Assembly (NCBI GenBank): GCA_019359395.1
Contig: JAHHHK010000003.1
Location: forward strand, 248,001-312,000
DNA length: 64,000 nt
Reading direction: 5' to 3'
Origin: Komarekiella atlantica HA4396-MV6
Lineage (GTDB): Bacteria > Cyanobacteriota > Cyanobacteriia > Cyanobacteriales > Nostocaceae
Shown: piece by piece, positions 28,147-37,211 of the stretch
Layout: each line of letters starts with the position of its first letter
How positions within the stretch are numbered: position 1 is the stretch's first letter
Notes under the pieces: model-generated
Database searches by the model: none
The model's input: only the letters and a program-made list of their open reading frames with translations
Told to the model about the DNA's origin: nothing
Made by a program: the position numbers and the translations under genes

Positions 28147-29331
28147 ATGAACAAAATACTAGTAATTGAAGATGATATAAACGTACGTCAAAATATTTTA
28201 GATTTGCTAGACGCTGAAGATTTCAACGTAATTGGCGCAGAAAACGGTCTTCTCGGTTTGCAGTTAGCCCAAGAGGAAATTCCCGATCTGATTCTTTGCG
28301 ACGTGATGATGCCGGAATTAGATGGTCATGAAGTACTGAAGGCACTACGGCAAAATCAGCTAACTGCGATGATTCCATTGATTTTTCTAACTGCAAAATC
28401 TGACAAAACGGACTTTCGTCAAGGTATGGAATTAGGTGCGGATGATTACATTATCAAGCCATTTAGAAGGGCAGAATTACTAGCAGCTATTACCTGTAGA
28501 TTAGAAAAGCAAACAGTAATTAATCAGCAATCTCAAAAGAAACTAAATGACTTACGTAATAGTATTACTTTGTCTCTTCCTCATGAAATGCGAACACCTC
28601 TAAATGGCATTTTAGGTTTTTCGCAACTGCTAATGGAAGAAAGTGATAGTCTTGACTCACAAGCAATTCGCGAAATGGCAGAAGGTATTTATAAGTCAGG
28701 TGAACGTTTATTTAAATTAATCCAAAACTTTTTACTATATGCAGAACTTGAAATTATGGCAACCGAGCCACAGCAAATCAAATTACTGCAAAGTCAGCAA
28801 ACAGTCTTTCCAACATCGACGTTAACTAACTTAATGATTGAAAAAGCTAAACATGCAGGGCGGGAAGCAGATTTACAAGTAGATTTACATGCATGTCATA
28901 TAAAAATATCTCCCACAAAAATTTATAAAATAATTGAAGAATTAATTGATAATGCCTTGAAGTTTTCCTCACAAGGAACACCGATTTTAGTTACTAGTAA
29001 GTCTGTTAACAATACTTTTAATCTATGCTTTATTGATTGCGGTAGAGGTATGACAGCAGATCAGATTGTTGAATTGGGAGCTTATCAGCAATTTGAGCGC
29101 AAACTTTACGAACAAGAAGGTTCAGGTTTGGGGTTAATTATTGCCAAACGTTTGGTTGAATTGCACGGTGGTACACTCAAAATTCAAAGTCAGCCAAAAG
29201 AAAAAACAATTGTGCAGATAATGCTTCCGTGTATTACACAAGGAGAGTCTATTTGTGAAGACAACTCTTACCGGAGTAAATTAGCTATTGGTAATGAGGC
29301 AAGGACAAGCAATGATTTGAGGAAGAAGTAG
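28147..29331 (+). CDS. REC-histidine kinase hybrid
   Basis: 394 residues. An N-terminal receiver (D52 in ILCDVMMPELDG, about 70% like the receiver of the preceding gene by eye) is followed by a HisKA domain with H146 in LPHEMRTPLNG. A HATPase_c domain follows (about 255-360, EELIDNALKFS, GSGLGLIIAKR). The receiver-then-kinase order suggests it is switched by an upstream kinase, most simply the CBS-PAS kinase two genes before. It is separated from the EAL gene by 155 AT-rich bases, so a separate promoter is possible. The receiver similarity suggests local duplication. Confidence 0.92.
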   Translation: MNKILVIEDDINVRQNILDLLDAEDFNVIGAENGLLGLQLAQEEIPDLILCDVMMPELDGHEVLKALRQNQLTAMIPLIFLTAKSDKTDFRQGMELGADDYIIKPFRRAELLAAITCRLEKQTVINQQSQKKLNDLRNSITLSLPHEMRTPLNGILGFSQLLMEESDSLDSQAIREMAEGIYKSGERLFKLIQNFLLYAELEIMATEPQQIKLLQSQQTVFPTSTLTNLMIEKAKHAGREADLQVDLHACHIKISPTKIYKIIEELIDNALKFSSQGTPILVTSKSVNNTFNLCFIDCGRGMTADQIVELGAYQQFERKLYEQEGSGLGLIIAKRLVELHGGTLKIQSQPKEKTIVQIMLPCITQGESICEDNSYRSKLAIGNEARTSNDLRKK

Positions 29332-29419
29332 TTAAAGCTATAAAAATCGGACTTTAGACTAGCGATATTTATCGAGTTTCAGGTTTACATTAAGAATATT
29401 GTGTATTATTTTTGCTGCC

Positions 29420-30760
29420 ATGAAAGTTTCTGCGCGTTTGTTGCTGCTAGTTTTGTTACTGACCACAGCAGCCTGTAACCAGACTCGCGCTTCTTTGGAT
29501 AATGCTACGCAAGTATCTGCACCTTCGTCCCAGTTGGCACAGAATCCTACACAGCCGAAAAATAGCGTCCGTACTGAACCACTTTCACCTAAACCTATCC
29601 GAATCAACCTGAAGAATTTACCAGCACCTTTCGCTACGGAAAGTGTTTCTAAGAGGCCCGATGTAGTACCAATTCCCCAAAACCCCGTACTACGCGTACC
29701 ACCAGGATTTACAGTTAATGTGTTTGCTGAAGGTTTAGATGCCCCTCGCTGGCTGGCTTTAACCCCCAGTGGTGATGTGCTAGTGACGGAAACCGGGCAA
29801 AACCGCATTCGTCTGTTGCGTGACACTAACAGCGACGGCGTAGCCGATGTTCAAGAGACATTTGCTAGCAGGGCAAATGGACTCAATAGACCTTTTGGTA
29901 TGGCTTTTGCGGGTAATTCCTTCTTTTTAGGAAACACTGATGCTGTACTAAGTTTTCCTTATACTCAAGGTCAAAACAAAATTACAGGTAAGGGGAAAAA
30001 AATCGCTGACTTACCTGCTGAGGGTTATAACAATCATTGGACGCGCAATGTTGTTGTTTCGCCAGACGGGAATAAGTTATATGTCTCAGTTGGTTCAGGA
30101 ACCAATGTGGATGAGGAACCCTTACCAAGAGCATCAGTACAGGTGATGAATTTGGATGGTTCTCAGCAGCAGATTTTTGCCTTTGGCTTGCGTAACCCTG
30201 TTGGTTTAGACTTTCACCCTGTAACGAAGGAACTTTACACCACTGTCAACGAACGGGATGGTATTGGTGATGACTTAGTACCAGACTACTTAACACGCAT
30301 CCAGCAAGGGGAATTTTACGGCTGGCCTTATGCTTATCTGACGCCAAGTAACCTCGATCCGCGTCAAAAGACCAATAATAATAAGAGTAAACGCCCCGAC
30401 TTAGTAGCCCGGACTCAGACGCCGGATGTGCTTTTTCAGTCGCATTCAGCTGCATTAGGTTTGCAGTTTTATGACCGCCAGACATTTCCAGAAAAGTACC
30501 GTAACGGTGCTTTTACTGCTTTTCGTGGTTCTTGGAACCGCGATCGCGGCACTGGTTATAAAATTGTCTTTGTTCCCTTCGATAGTAAAGGCCGCCCACA
30601 AGGTTACTACGAAGACTTTCTTACAGGATTTTTGCTAAATCCTTCTACACCAACTACTTGGGGACGACCTGTGGGGTTACTCGTATTACCTGATGGCAGT
30701 TTGCTAGTAACAGAGGAAGCCAATAATCGTATTTATCGGATTCAGTATACGGGGGGTTAG
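29420..30760 (+). CDS. Sorbosone dehydrogenase-like lipoprotein (PQQ-type six-bladed propeller)
   Basis: 446 residues from ATG 29420; TTG 29399 is less likely. The N-terminus MKVSARLLLLVLLLTTAAC is a signal peptide ending in a lipobox-like TAAC, so a lipid-anchored envelope protein is expected. After a Pro-rich linker (about 25-90) comes the glucose/sorbosone dehydrogenase propeller: VPPGFTVNVFAEGLDAPRW, GDVLVTETGQNRI, NNHWTRNVVVSPDG, FGLRNPVGLDFHP, and the C-terminal GSLLVTEEANNRIYRI. Such enzymes oxidise sugars with PQQ, but many cyanobacteria lack PQQ synthesis, so the cofactor is uncertain. Confidence 0.88.
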   Translation: MKVSARLLLLVLLLTTAACNQTRASLDNATQVSAPSSQLAQNPTQPKNSVRTEPLSPKPIRINLKNLPAPFATESVSKRPDVVPIPQNPVLRVPPGFTVNVFAEGLDAPRWLALTPSGDVLVTETGQNRIRLLRDTNSDGVADVQETFASRANGLNRPFGMAFAGNSFFLGNTDAVLSFPYTQGQNKITGKGKKIADLPAEGYNNHWTRNVVVSPDGNKLYVSVGSGTNVDEEPLPRASVQVMNLDGSQQQIFAFGLRNPVGLDFHPVTKELYTTVNERDGIGDDLVPDYLTRIQQGEFYGWPYAYLTPSNLDPRQKTNNNKSKRPDLVARTQTPDVLFQSHSAALGLQFYDRQTFPEKYRNGAFTAFRGSWNRDRGTGYKIVFVPFDSKGRPQGYYEDFLTGFLLNPSTPTTWGRPVGLLVLPDGSLLVTEEANNRIYRIQYTGG

Positions 30761-30920
30761 GTATTGGGGATTGGGGAACTTGTACTGAGCGTACCCCTAC
30801 GGGGAAGCAAGCTACGCCTTGGTCTCGTAGAGAAGTCGTAAAGCCTGCGGCATGGCTACGCTTAGGGCGCAGCCTCAAAGTAGAGAAGTATGGGGATTGG
30901 GGATTGGGGAAAAGTTTTTC
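30761..30920. repeat. Interspersed repeat bounded by GGGGATT heptamers
   Basis: Heptamer tracts built on GGGGATT lie at about 30765-30777 and 30893-30910. They flank a GC-rich Nostoc repeat (CCCCTACGGGGAAGCAAGC and GAGAAGTCGTAAAGCCTGCG). The arrangement looks like a repeat inserted into an STRR. No gene is present. Confidence 0.65.
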
Positions 30921-31066
30921 TAGTATTTAATATTCAATACATAGTGCATGATCGCTAAGTAAACCGTGTTTACAGCATCTCTTTGTGTGGCTTAACCCTA
31001 GCTTTATCTGGTTACGTTAAATTACTGGAGAATAATAGTAATAGTCATCTGGTTGAGAAATTAGTT

Positions 31067-31471
31067 ATGACTCAGAATGAGGATAATATTAAGTCAAATA
31101 TCAACGAACCTTCTTCACATTCAGGTACACGATACTGGGGTAACGTGGAGGTGATAGAAGAGGGAGAAAGCTATAGAATTAGTCGTGTTGAAATCAAGCC
31201 CAGGCACGGCATTAAACCGCAAATCCATTATCACCGCAATGAACATTGGGTTGTAGTGTCTGGTGTAGCGAAGGTGACTTGTGGAGAAGAGGAAGTATTA
31301 CTGAATCGAAATGAGTCAACTTTTGTTCCAGCAGCAACGCTGCATAAGGTAGAAAATCCCGGACATATTCCGCTAATTATTCTGGAAATTCAAAATGGTG
31401 AATATTTAGGTGAGGACGATACAGAACGACCTTATGACCTCAATTTAATCAAGCCTACAACTGAAGCTTAG
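31067..31471 (+). CDS. Stand-alone cupin, mannose-6-phosphate isomerase type II-like
   Basis: 134 residues. One cupin domain resembles the C-terminal isomerase domain of mannose-1-phosphate guanylyltransferase/mannose-6-phosphate isomerase. Metal ligands are in HYHRNEHWVVVSG and later in FVPAATLHKVENPG. The end EIQNGEYLGEDDTERPYD is typical of that domain. The sugar isomerase role in GDP-mannose or glycan supply is inferred. ATG 31067 is chosen because the in-frame sequence upstream shows no conservation and 31067 lies just before the domain. A single gene with no obvious operon partner. Confidence 0.85.
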   Translation: MTQNEDNIKSNINEPSSHSGTRYWGNVEVIEEGESYRISRVEIKPRHGIKPQIHYHRNEHWVVVSGVAKVTCGEEEVLLNRNESTFVPAATLHKVENPGHIPLIILEIQNGEYLGEDDTERPYDLNLIKPTTEA

Positions 31472-31555
31472 TCAGGGTTGGGGTAACAAAGGAGTTAGCA
31501 GATAGTCTAAAAAGAACTATTGATTTGTAAAGTCTGAATTTTGAAAATTCAAAAG

Positions 31556-32314
31556 TTAAAACCACCCTTCTTGTTCTAGGGTTTCAATTAGCTGCAAACC
31601 ACGGGGATCACCTACTCCTAGTAGTGAGGCTTTGGCGTCTTCGCGCACTCCTAAGTCTTGGTCTTCAGCAAAGGCTTGAATTAGTGCATCGATCGCGGTG
31701 GCATAAACTACGTTAGAAGGCAATTCCCGGCATAATTGTCCGATCGCCCAAGCGCAGTTACTCCTTACTGCTGCTACGGGGTCTTTAACTAAGGCTCCAA
31801 TTAGTGGCGGTATTGCTCCTAAAACTGCTTCATAACCTACGTCTGCCATCTGTGCCAGAGCACTAGCAGCCCACAAACGAACTGCGGAGATATCGGTTTT
31901 TAAGGCGTCTGCTAGGGGTGCTAATGAACGGCGATCGCGACAGTTTCCTAAGGCCCAAACTACACCTTTACGTACATAGCCATTCCAATCCTGGTGTAAT
32001 TGGGCAATTAATGGGCCTACTGCATCTGGGCTAGGATTGCGTCCGAGTCCATAAGCAGCACTCACTCTGACTAAAGGACAGGTATCAGTTAACAGGCGAA
32101 TTAGATGAGGAGTAGCGAGGGGATATTCAATATCACAAAAAGCACGAGCTGCTAGCATCCTTTGCTGGGGCTGGGGATTTTCTAGGAGGGCTAGCATCAG
32201 TTCGGGATCTGGCTTTGCTTCCTCTGACTCAGCAGTTAGCGGCTCTATTTTATCTAGGGGGCTTTCTAGCTCCACCTCGGCATCGAGTAGGCTTAGGTCG
32301 TCTTCGTCGTACAT
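31556..32314 (-). CDS. HEAT-repeat protein
   Basis: 252 residues. An acidic N-terminus of about 35 residues (MYDEDDLSLLDAEVELE) precedes about five HEAT/PBS-lyase-like repeats of about 31 residues, for example AVRLWAASALAQMADVG and LGVREDAKASLLGVGDPRG. In cyanobacteria such repeats occur in phycobilin lyases of the CpcE/NblB type and in scaffolding proteins. No bilin-lyase partner gene is next to it, so a protein-binding or NblB-like role is only a possibility. Confidence 0.8.
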   Translation of the reverse strand: MYDEDDLSLLDAEVELESPLDKIEPLTAESEEAKPDPELMLALLENPQPQQRMLAARAFCDIEYPLATPHLIRLLTDTCPLVRVSAAYGLGRNPSPDAVGPLIAQLHQDWNGYVRKGVVWALGNCRDRRSLAPLADALKTDISAVRLWAASALAQMADVGYEAVLGAIPPLIGALVKDPVAAVRSNCAWAIGQLCRELPSNVVYATAIDALIQAFAEDQDLGVREDAKASLLGVGDPRGLQLIETLEQEGWF

Positions 32315-32483
32315 AATTTCAATCCCTAGCGGGGATTAACTCACAACCCTCCATGCCAACAGATAAAACCCTGATAGATGTCAGTTACATCATTGTACAT
32401 TTTCTCATCAACCTGGTTGATTTTGATGTTTACGAGAACTGGTATAACTAAGACGCTACAGAATGTTATCGTTATGCACTAGT

Positions 32484-32996
32484 TTATTTTTCTGCACTCA
32501 GGAATTTTATCATCCAGAGGGATTGGGTTTGATAACCCAACTGATTGTAAAGATTTAATGCAGGTGTATTTGATTGAAACACTTGCAGTCCGATTTGGTG
32601 ATCGCCTCTTTGAGCAGCCCAATTTTCTACATATCGCATCAAAGCTGTGCCAATACCTTGCCGTCGGTATTCTGGCACGACGTAGAGGATGAAAATGTGA
32701 GCATGGCGATCGCCCCGCACTTGGTCTATGGCATTGCCTACCCAGAGGCAAGCGATGGGGAGAGTGGGGGCGGAGGAGAAATTTCGATTTTTCTGCTCCC
32801 CTGCTCCCCCGTCTTCTTCAACCCACCACAAGGGTGTATCGCCAGAAAAGTATTGCTTGACTGTTTGCTCTAGGTGAGCAAAATCCTGGTTGGGGAACAT
32901 ATCCAGGTAAGTCCGCTGCATGAACTTGACCAGCAGCGACCGATCTAAAATTGAGCCACGGCGAATATCATACCCCGGTAGTAGTTGCTCAGACAC
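32484..32996 (-). CDS. GNAT family N-acetyltransferase
   Basis: 170 residues. The acetyl-CoA-binding signature YRRQGIGTALMRYVENWA lies near residue 110-130, and the final beta strands NTPALNLYNQLGY are typical of RimI-type acetyltransferases. The substrate cannot be predicted. A low-complexity insertion (VEEDGGAGEQKNRNFSSAP, about 57-75) interrupts the domain between strands; its DNA (GGGGAGAGTGGGGGCGGAGG on the plus strand) looks repeat-derived. It is followed closely upstream by a small membrane protein on the same strand. Confidence 0.88.
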   Translation of the reverse strand: MSEQLLPGYDIRRGSILDRSLLVKFMQRTYLDMFPNQDFAHLEQTVKQYFSGDTPLWWVEEDGGAGEQKNRNFSSAPTLPIACLWVGNAIDQVRGDRHAHIFILYVVPEYRRQGIGTALMRYVENWAAQRGDHQIGLQVFQSNTPALNLYNQLGYQTQSLWMIKFLSAEK

Positions 32997-33013
32997 TTTT
33001 GACGTTCATTAAC

Positions 33014-33199
33014 TTAGCTAGCTGAGTTATTTACTGCTGGTGGGACAGGAGTGGGTTGAACACTCACGCCTACCTCTTCAATTGGTGCTGGTGCTGCCAT
33101 GTCGGAGGGTAAAAATATGCGGGCGCTGACTGCCACCAGAGCAAAGAAAAATACTAATACTGCAAGCAATGGGGCGATGTACTGACGAAAAATAGCCAT
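33014..33199 (-). CDS. Small single-helix membrane protein
   Basis: 61 residues: MAIFRQYIAPLLAVLVFFFALVAVSARIFL-type helix near residues 8-30 (shown here by position 8-30), then a Pro/Ala/Val-rich tail ending in PPAVNNSAS. The helix may be a signal anchor. The gene is 17 bases from the acetyltransferase start, so the two probably share a transcript. No known family is recognised; the codon pattern and clean start suggest it is real. Confidence 0.55.
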   Translation of the reverse strand: MAIFRQYIAPLLAVLVFFFALVAVSARIFLPSDMAAPAPIEEVGVSVQPTPVPPAVNNSAS

Positions 33200-33304
33200 A
33201 TTTCGGGTTGCAAAAAGCTAGGGACTTTGATGAGAACCTAGCTAAATATTTGTGAAGTTTTCTTGATTTATTTTAGCGATTTTCCGGGGCTAAAAAATAA
33301 CAGA

Positions 33305-33709
33305 TTATCGGCGATCGCGCTCTAAGTCATCGAGCACTCTTTCACAATACCAATTCTCTGGCATCCCAGGATAATTCTCTTTTGCCTGCTCAATCAACCT
33401 TTCGGCAGCGGCAGTATCACCAGATAATCTAGCGATCAGCCTGTTTTTGAGATAGCTATCAGATGCACTCTCTTCTACTTGGTTTGGGATCTCTCCTCTG
33501 AATGATGGGGTTGGCGTCTGTCTCCTCAATTGCCAAAATAAAACGTAATAAAGTGTACCAAAAATTAAAATTAGGCTGAGTGTTCCAAAAAAAGTTAGGA
33601 GATTAAATCCCAAAAATCCTAAAACTAACTGCGAGAGAACATAGCCAAGCAACAAACCAGTGAGTAAAAGGATAAGTGTGCCGACAGTAATAACTACTTG
33701 ATTCCCCAT
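33305..33709 (-). CDS. Two-helix membrane protein with helical C-terminus
   Basis: 134 residues. Two hydrophobic helices (about 6-30 and 35-62) are followed by a soluble helical tail whose last part (LIARLSGDTAAAERLIEQAKENYPGMPENWY) resembles a single TPR-like hairpin. Similar small proteins occur widely in filamentous cyanobacteria without a known function. Its start overlaps the end of the upstream MFS gene by 16 bases, so the pair is translationally coupled and this protein may act with the transporter. Confidence 0.7.
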   Translation of the reverse strand: MGNQVVITVGTLILLLTGLLLGYVLSQLVLGFLGFNLLTFFGTLSLILIFGTLYYVLFWQLRRQTPTPSFRGEIPNQVEESASDSYLKNRLIARLSGDTAAAERLIEQAKENYPGMPENWYCERVLDDLERDRR

Positions 33710-34983
33710 ATATCCTCTTCTTCCTCAAGTCCTGGTCTAGATACTGCCACTGGCTGAGGATTCCAAGGGGCAAACACTGGTAATAAGAGTAGTCCTGGTA
33801 TAGCTGCGGCGATGGTAATTAAGAAAAATACAGGCCATCCCGTGCTTTGAGCGATCGCACCACCAGGAGATGCTAAGATATCGCGGCTAACGGCCATCAA
33901 GCTAGAAAGCAAAGCATACTGAGTTGCAGAAAACCGCTGGTTACAAAGACTCATCAAAAAGGCAACAAAGGCTGCTGTCCCCAATCCACCACAAAACTGT
34001 TCTATGTTGATAGCAAGTACCATAGCTTGGTAGTTTTTACCGATATATGCTAGAAAAAAGTACGCTAAATTACTGACAGCTTGTAAAACACCAAACACCC
34101 AAAGTGAGCGATTGATGCCAATTGTGCTCAAAATTGAACCACCTGCTAAAGCTCCGACAATGGTAGCAATTAATCCCATACCTACCTGAATTGCCCCAAT
34201 ATCAGTTTTGGTAAAACCAGTTTGCAGCAAAAAAGGCGTGGTCATATTGCTCAGTAAGGCGTCACCTAGCTTGTATAGAGTAATGAACACAAGAATTAAA
34301 ATAGCTTGAATGATACCCTGACGCTGGAAAAATTCTCTAAAGGGCAAGACAACAGCATCGGCTAAGGAAGCTGGAGGGCTAATTGCTTCTGGTTCTGGTG
34401 CTAGCAAGGTAGCAAAAATACCGATTACCATTGTCCCTGCCATGATCAAGTAAACTGATGACCAAGGCAGGTTATCAGCAAGTATCAACGCTAAAGCACC
34501 TGCGACTAACAGGGCAATTCGATAACCTAAGATAAAAACTGCTGCACCAGCTCCCATTTCTAGCTTTTCTAAAACATCAGTGCGGTAGGCATCACTAGCG
34601 ATATCTTGAGTTGCACTGATAAAGGCAATAACTATGGCGTTGATAGCTAAAAGCTGTAATGCTTGTTTGGGTTGTTGAAAAGCCATGACGGCGATCGCTA
34701 CGATCAAAGCAATCTGTGTCAAAATTAACCAACCCCGCCGCCGTCCCAAAACTGGCAGAGTAAACCTATCTAGTAACGGCGACCAAAGAAACTTCAAAGA
34801 ATAAGGCAACCCAACGAGGCTAAACCAGCCAATAGCTGCCAAATCTACTTTTTCTATGGTCATCCAAGCCTTTAAGGTATTACCGATTAACAATAAAGGT
34901 AAACCGGATGCAAAACCTAGTAACAATAAAGCCGCCATTTTGCGGCTACCAAAAACTTGTAGCAGCGATTTAATTTCCCTCAT
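33694..34983 (-). CDS. MFS transporter, AmpG-like
   Basis: 429 residues, about 12 membrane helices. The N-terminal FASGLPLLLIGNTLKAWM, the loop LLDRFTLPVLGRRRGW (MFS motif A region) and the SATQDIASDAYRTDVLE segment are typical of AmpG-type permeases, which import muropeptides or anhydro-disaccharides during cell-wall recycling. In cyanobacteria the substrate is not established. The gene leads a two-gene unit with the overlapping small membrane protein. Confidence 0.87.
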   Translation of the reverse strand: MREIKSLLQVFGSRKMAALLLLGFASGLPLLLIGNTLKAWMTIEKVDLAAIGWFSLVGLPYSLKFLWSPLLDRFTLPVLGRRRGWLILTQIALIVAIAVMAFQQPKQALQLLAINAIVIAFISATQDIASDAYRTDVLEKLEMGAGAAVFILGYRIALLVAGALALILADNLPWSSVYLIMAGTMVIGIFATLLAPEPEAISPPASLADAVVLPFREFFQRQGIIQAILILVFITLYKLGDALLSNMTTPFLLQTGFTKTDIGAIQVGMGLIATIVGALAGGSILSTIGINRSLWVFGVLQAVSNLAYFFLAYIGKNYQAMVLAINIEQFCGGLGTAAFVAFLMSLCNQRFSATQYALLSSLMAVSRDILASPGGAIAQSTGWPVFFLITIAAAIPGLLLLPVFAPWNPQPVAVSRPGLEEEEDIWGIK

Positions 34984-35272
34984 AGTTTCAATTTTTTGCC
35001 TTTTTTGAGGAAATCTCAGTCATGGTAATTGGAGTTTGGATAAAAAACAACGAGTAAATGAGAAAGTGTATCATGTTAATACCTATGAAGGTTTGAATTA
35101 TCAGGGCAGCAGTAGTTTCGGATTAATCCCTTTCAATGACTGAGATATCTTGCCATAGCTGCTATGCAATTATATGTAAACATGTCAACTTACCAAGATT
35201 TACTTGGCTGAAATAGAAATTCAGGATTCCCTTACAGCGTCAACAGTTTCTTAACTTTCCTAAAACTATTTC

Positions 35273-36730
35273 TTAACTTTGCTGAATTGGGTAAACTTGA
35301 TGACCTCTGATTTCTACCCCGTGTGCAGCAAGACATTTTTCCCAACCTTGACGTGTACCGATATCGCTTTTTTGCTTTAGCAGTCCTAATTGCTGTTCTT
35401 GTTGGGTAAGTTGAGCAAATTCTTCATAAAGCGGGTAGTTGCTGGTAACAAAGTTTTCTTTACGGTGCAAAATCGGCGGATTTGCCCTATTTTGATAGTC
35501 TCGGTGAGTAACGAATAGGGTTTTTAAATCAATAGTTATACTCGCTTTTAAGGCTGGATGGGGGTCAGTGTCGAATTCGGGGTAAAACAGATAAGATATT
35601 TGCGGTTTATCAGTGTAATATTTTATCAATGTGGCTCCATCTCCCCGCCCAATAGTACGGCTAGCGCAGCCTTCGTAAATTCGCAACAAGGGGTCGAGTG
35701 CTGCTAATGCCCAAACATGAACGTAAAGCGCGCCGCGTGTGTGTTTACCAATTTTGCTTTTTTCGCAAGCAGTTTGAATAATTCCTGCTTTACCTAAGCT
35801 AAAAAGCTTTTGGTCGGCGACAGCGCAAGCTTCCTCATAGCTGCTAAAAAAGGCTTTGATATCGTGACGCATTTCTGGCGCTAGCTTTTGCCATGCAGGG
35901 CGTTGATCAAAGTGGGTGAGAGCGAGGTATACTTGGATGTCTAGAGAACGACGGTAGGCGATCGCATCCCATTCTGCTTCGTCAGTAGCTTGCAAAACTA
36001 TAGCAAAGGCACGGCGAAAGTTACCAAACTCGCTCAACAATTCCTGCTCATTGTCTAATTCGCCTTTGACAGGTAGTCTACCGCGCTTAGTAAAAAAAGC
36101 CATTAATGGTTCAAGTTGTTCTTGATAGTCTTCAAACCGCTTGCTGGGAATGCGGACTCGCGGCGTCGAAGTTCTAGAAAAAAAGCGGATAGCTTTGTAA
36201 CTCTCTTTTTCGGCTTCATCGCGAAAAACAAAGTAGACGCCTAACGCCACCGGTACTGCATCTACATTTAACGTCTCATCAATATAAGTTTTGAGTTCTT
36301 CTTGTTCGTAATATTTCTGAAAAGTATTGCGGCGAGTCACAATCCCATCGTTGTAAGCAAGTTGAGTCTTGCTCGGAGCGTTAATCAGGACTTGAGCCGC
36401 AACAATTAAAACTTTTTGGGTGAGTTCCCAAGCTTGAATAAGGCTTTGGCGGCGTTCCTCTGGGTCTTCAATGACGTTAAGGACGTAACCTAAGTTGACC
36501 ACATCGGCGGATGTGATGGGTGTATTAGGGTAATAGTAAGGATCCCAGCCTGCACTGGTGTAGCCTAAATTTCCTACTCGCTGCACATCACCACCGTAGC
36601 CGCAGCCATAGTCAAAAAAAGTGGTATCTTTGTGCAAGATTGCCCACTCTGTTGCTAATCGTACAGGGCGAGATAGATCAGTGCGAGCGATCGCAGCTCT
36701 GTGACGCTCGATTTCTAGCGCTTCGGGCAT
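35273..36730 (-). CDS. DNA phosphorothioation-associated putative methyltransferase
   Basis: 485 residues. An N-terminal helical segment EIERHRAAIARTDLSRPVRLA precedes a Rossmann methyltransferase domain with SAM motif I DYGCGYGGD (40-48), an acidic residue in AGWDPYYYPN and VVNLGYVLNVIEDPEERR (post-I to motif IV region). The remaining 300 residues are specific to the dnd-linked family known as TIGR04096. It is the last gene of the dndC-dndD-dndE run, 48 bases after dndE. The target (DNA, protein or sulfur-modified base step) is not known; linkage to phosphorothioation is established by genome context in many cyanobacteria. Tandem CAGTTAACAGT repeats occupy the gap before it. Confidence 0.88.
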   Translation of the reverse strand: MPEALEIERHRAAIARTDLSRPVRLATEWAILHKDTTFFDYGCGYGGDVQRVGNLGYTSAGWDPYYYPNTPITSADVVNLGYVLNVIEDPEERRQSLIQAWELTQKVLIVAAQVLINAPSKTQLAYNDGIVTRRNTFQKYYEQEELKTYIDETLNVDAVPVALGVYFVFRDEAEKESYKAIRFFSRTSTPRVRIPSKRFEDYQEQLEPLMAFFTKRGRLPVKGELDNEQELLSEFGNFRRAFAIVLQATDEAEWDAIAYRRSLDIQVYLALTHFDQRPAWQKLAPEMRHDIKAFFSSYEEACAVADQKLFSLGKAGIIQTACEKSKIGKHTRGALYVHVWALAALDPLLRIYEGCASRTIGRGDGATLIKYYTDKPQISYLFYPEFDTDPHPALKASITIDLKTLFVTHRDYQNRANPPILHRKENFVTSNYPLYEEFAQLTQQEQQLGLLKQKSDIGTRQGWEKCLAAHGVEIRGHQVYPIQQS

Positions 36731-36778
36731 AATGTTAGTCAGTTAACAGTGAACAGTTAACAGTTAACTAATATCCTT

Positions 36779-37165
36779 TCAATTTTTAATGGCTAGTTCA
36801 ATTAAATCTTCAATTTTCTTGATATTTGGATCGCCTGCTAAGTAACCAATGCCACGATGCAAATGCAGGCGAAATTGAGTGGCGAGGGTTTCTTTATCTG
36901 TGGGATAACCGTCATTGTGACAGCGTTGCTTGAGTGCGAGGAGGAGAATATCGGACATTTCGCCGCCAAAGACCCGCCAAGTCATTTCGACGTTGCTATC
37001 CTGGGGAATTGGTACGGGTGAAGGCGCGGTTGATTCTGCGAGGGAACGACAAAACGCCCAACGGCATAAGATGTTCCATTGGTCAATTTTGGTGCTGCGT
37101 TTGAGTTTGAGAAGTTGGTCTTTGGCTGTTTGGGAAAGTTTTATTCTTTCTATTGGGGATTCCAT
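36779..37165 (-). CDS. dndE: DNA sulfur modification protein DndE
   Basis: 128 residues. DndE binds nicked double-stranded DNA and is needed for phosphorothioate incorporation with DndC and DndD. The sequence IERIKLSQTAKDQLLKLKR with NILCRWAFCRSLAE and the C-terminal FRLHLHRGIGYLAGD match the family. ATG 37165 is chosen: the longer frame would start in a repeat-like stretch (ACAAAGGCACAGAGACACAA) right after dndD. It lies 46 bases after the dndD stop on the same strand. Confidence 0.92.
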   Translation of the reverse strand: MESPIERIKLSQTAKDQLLKLKRSTKIDQWNILCRWAFCRSLAESTAPSPVPIPQDSNVEMTWRVFGGEMSDILLLALKQRCHNDGYPTDKETLATQFRLHLHRGIGYLAGDPNIKKIEDLIELAIKN

Positions 37166-37211
37166 ATTTTTGAATGAACCACAAAGGCACAGAGACACAA
37201 AGAAAGATAGA

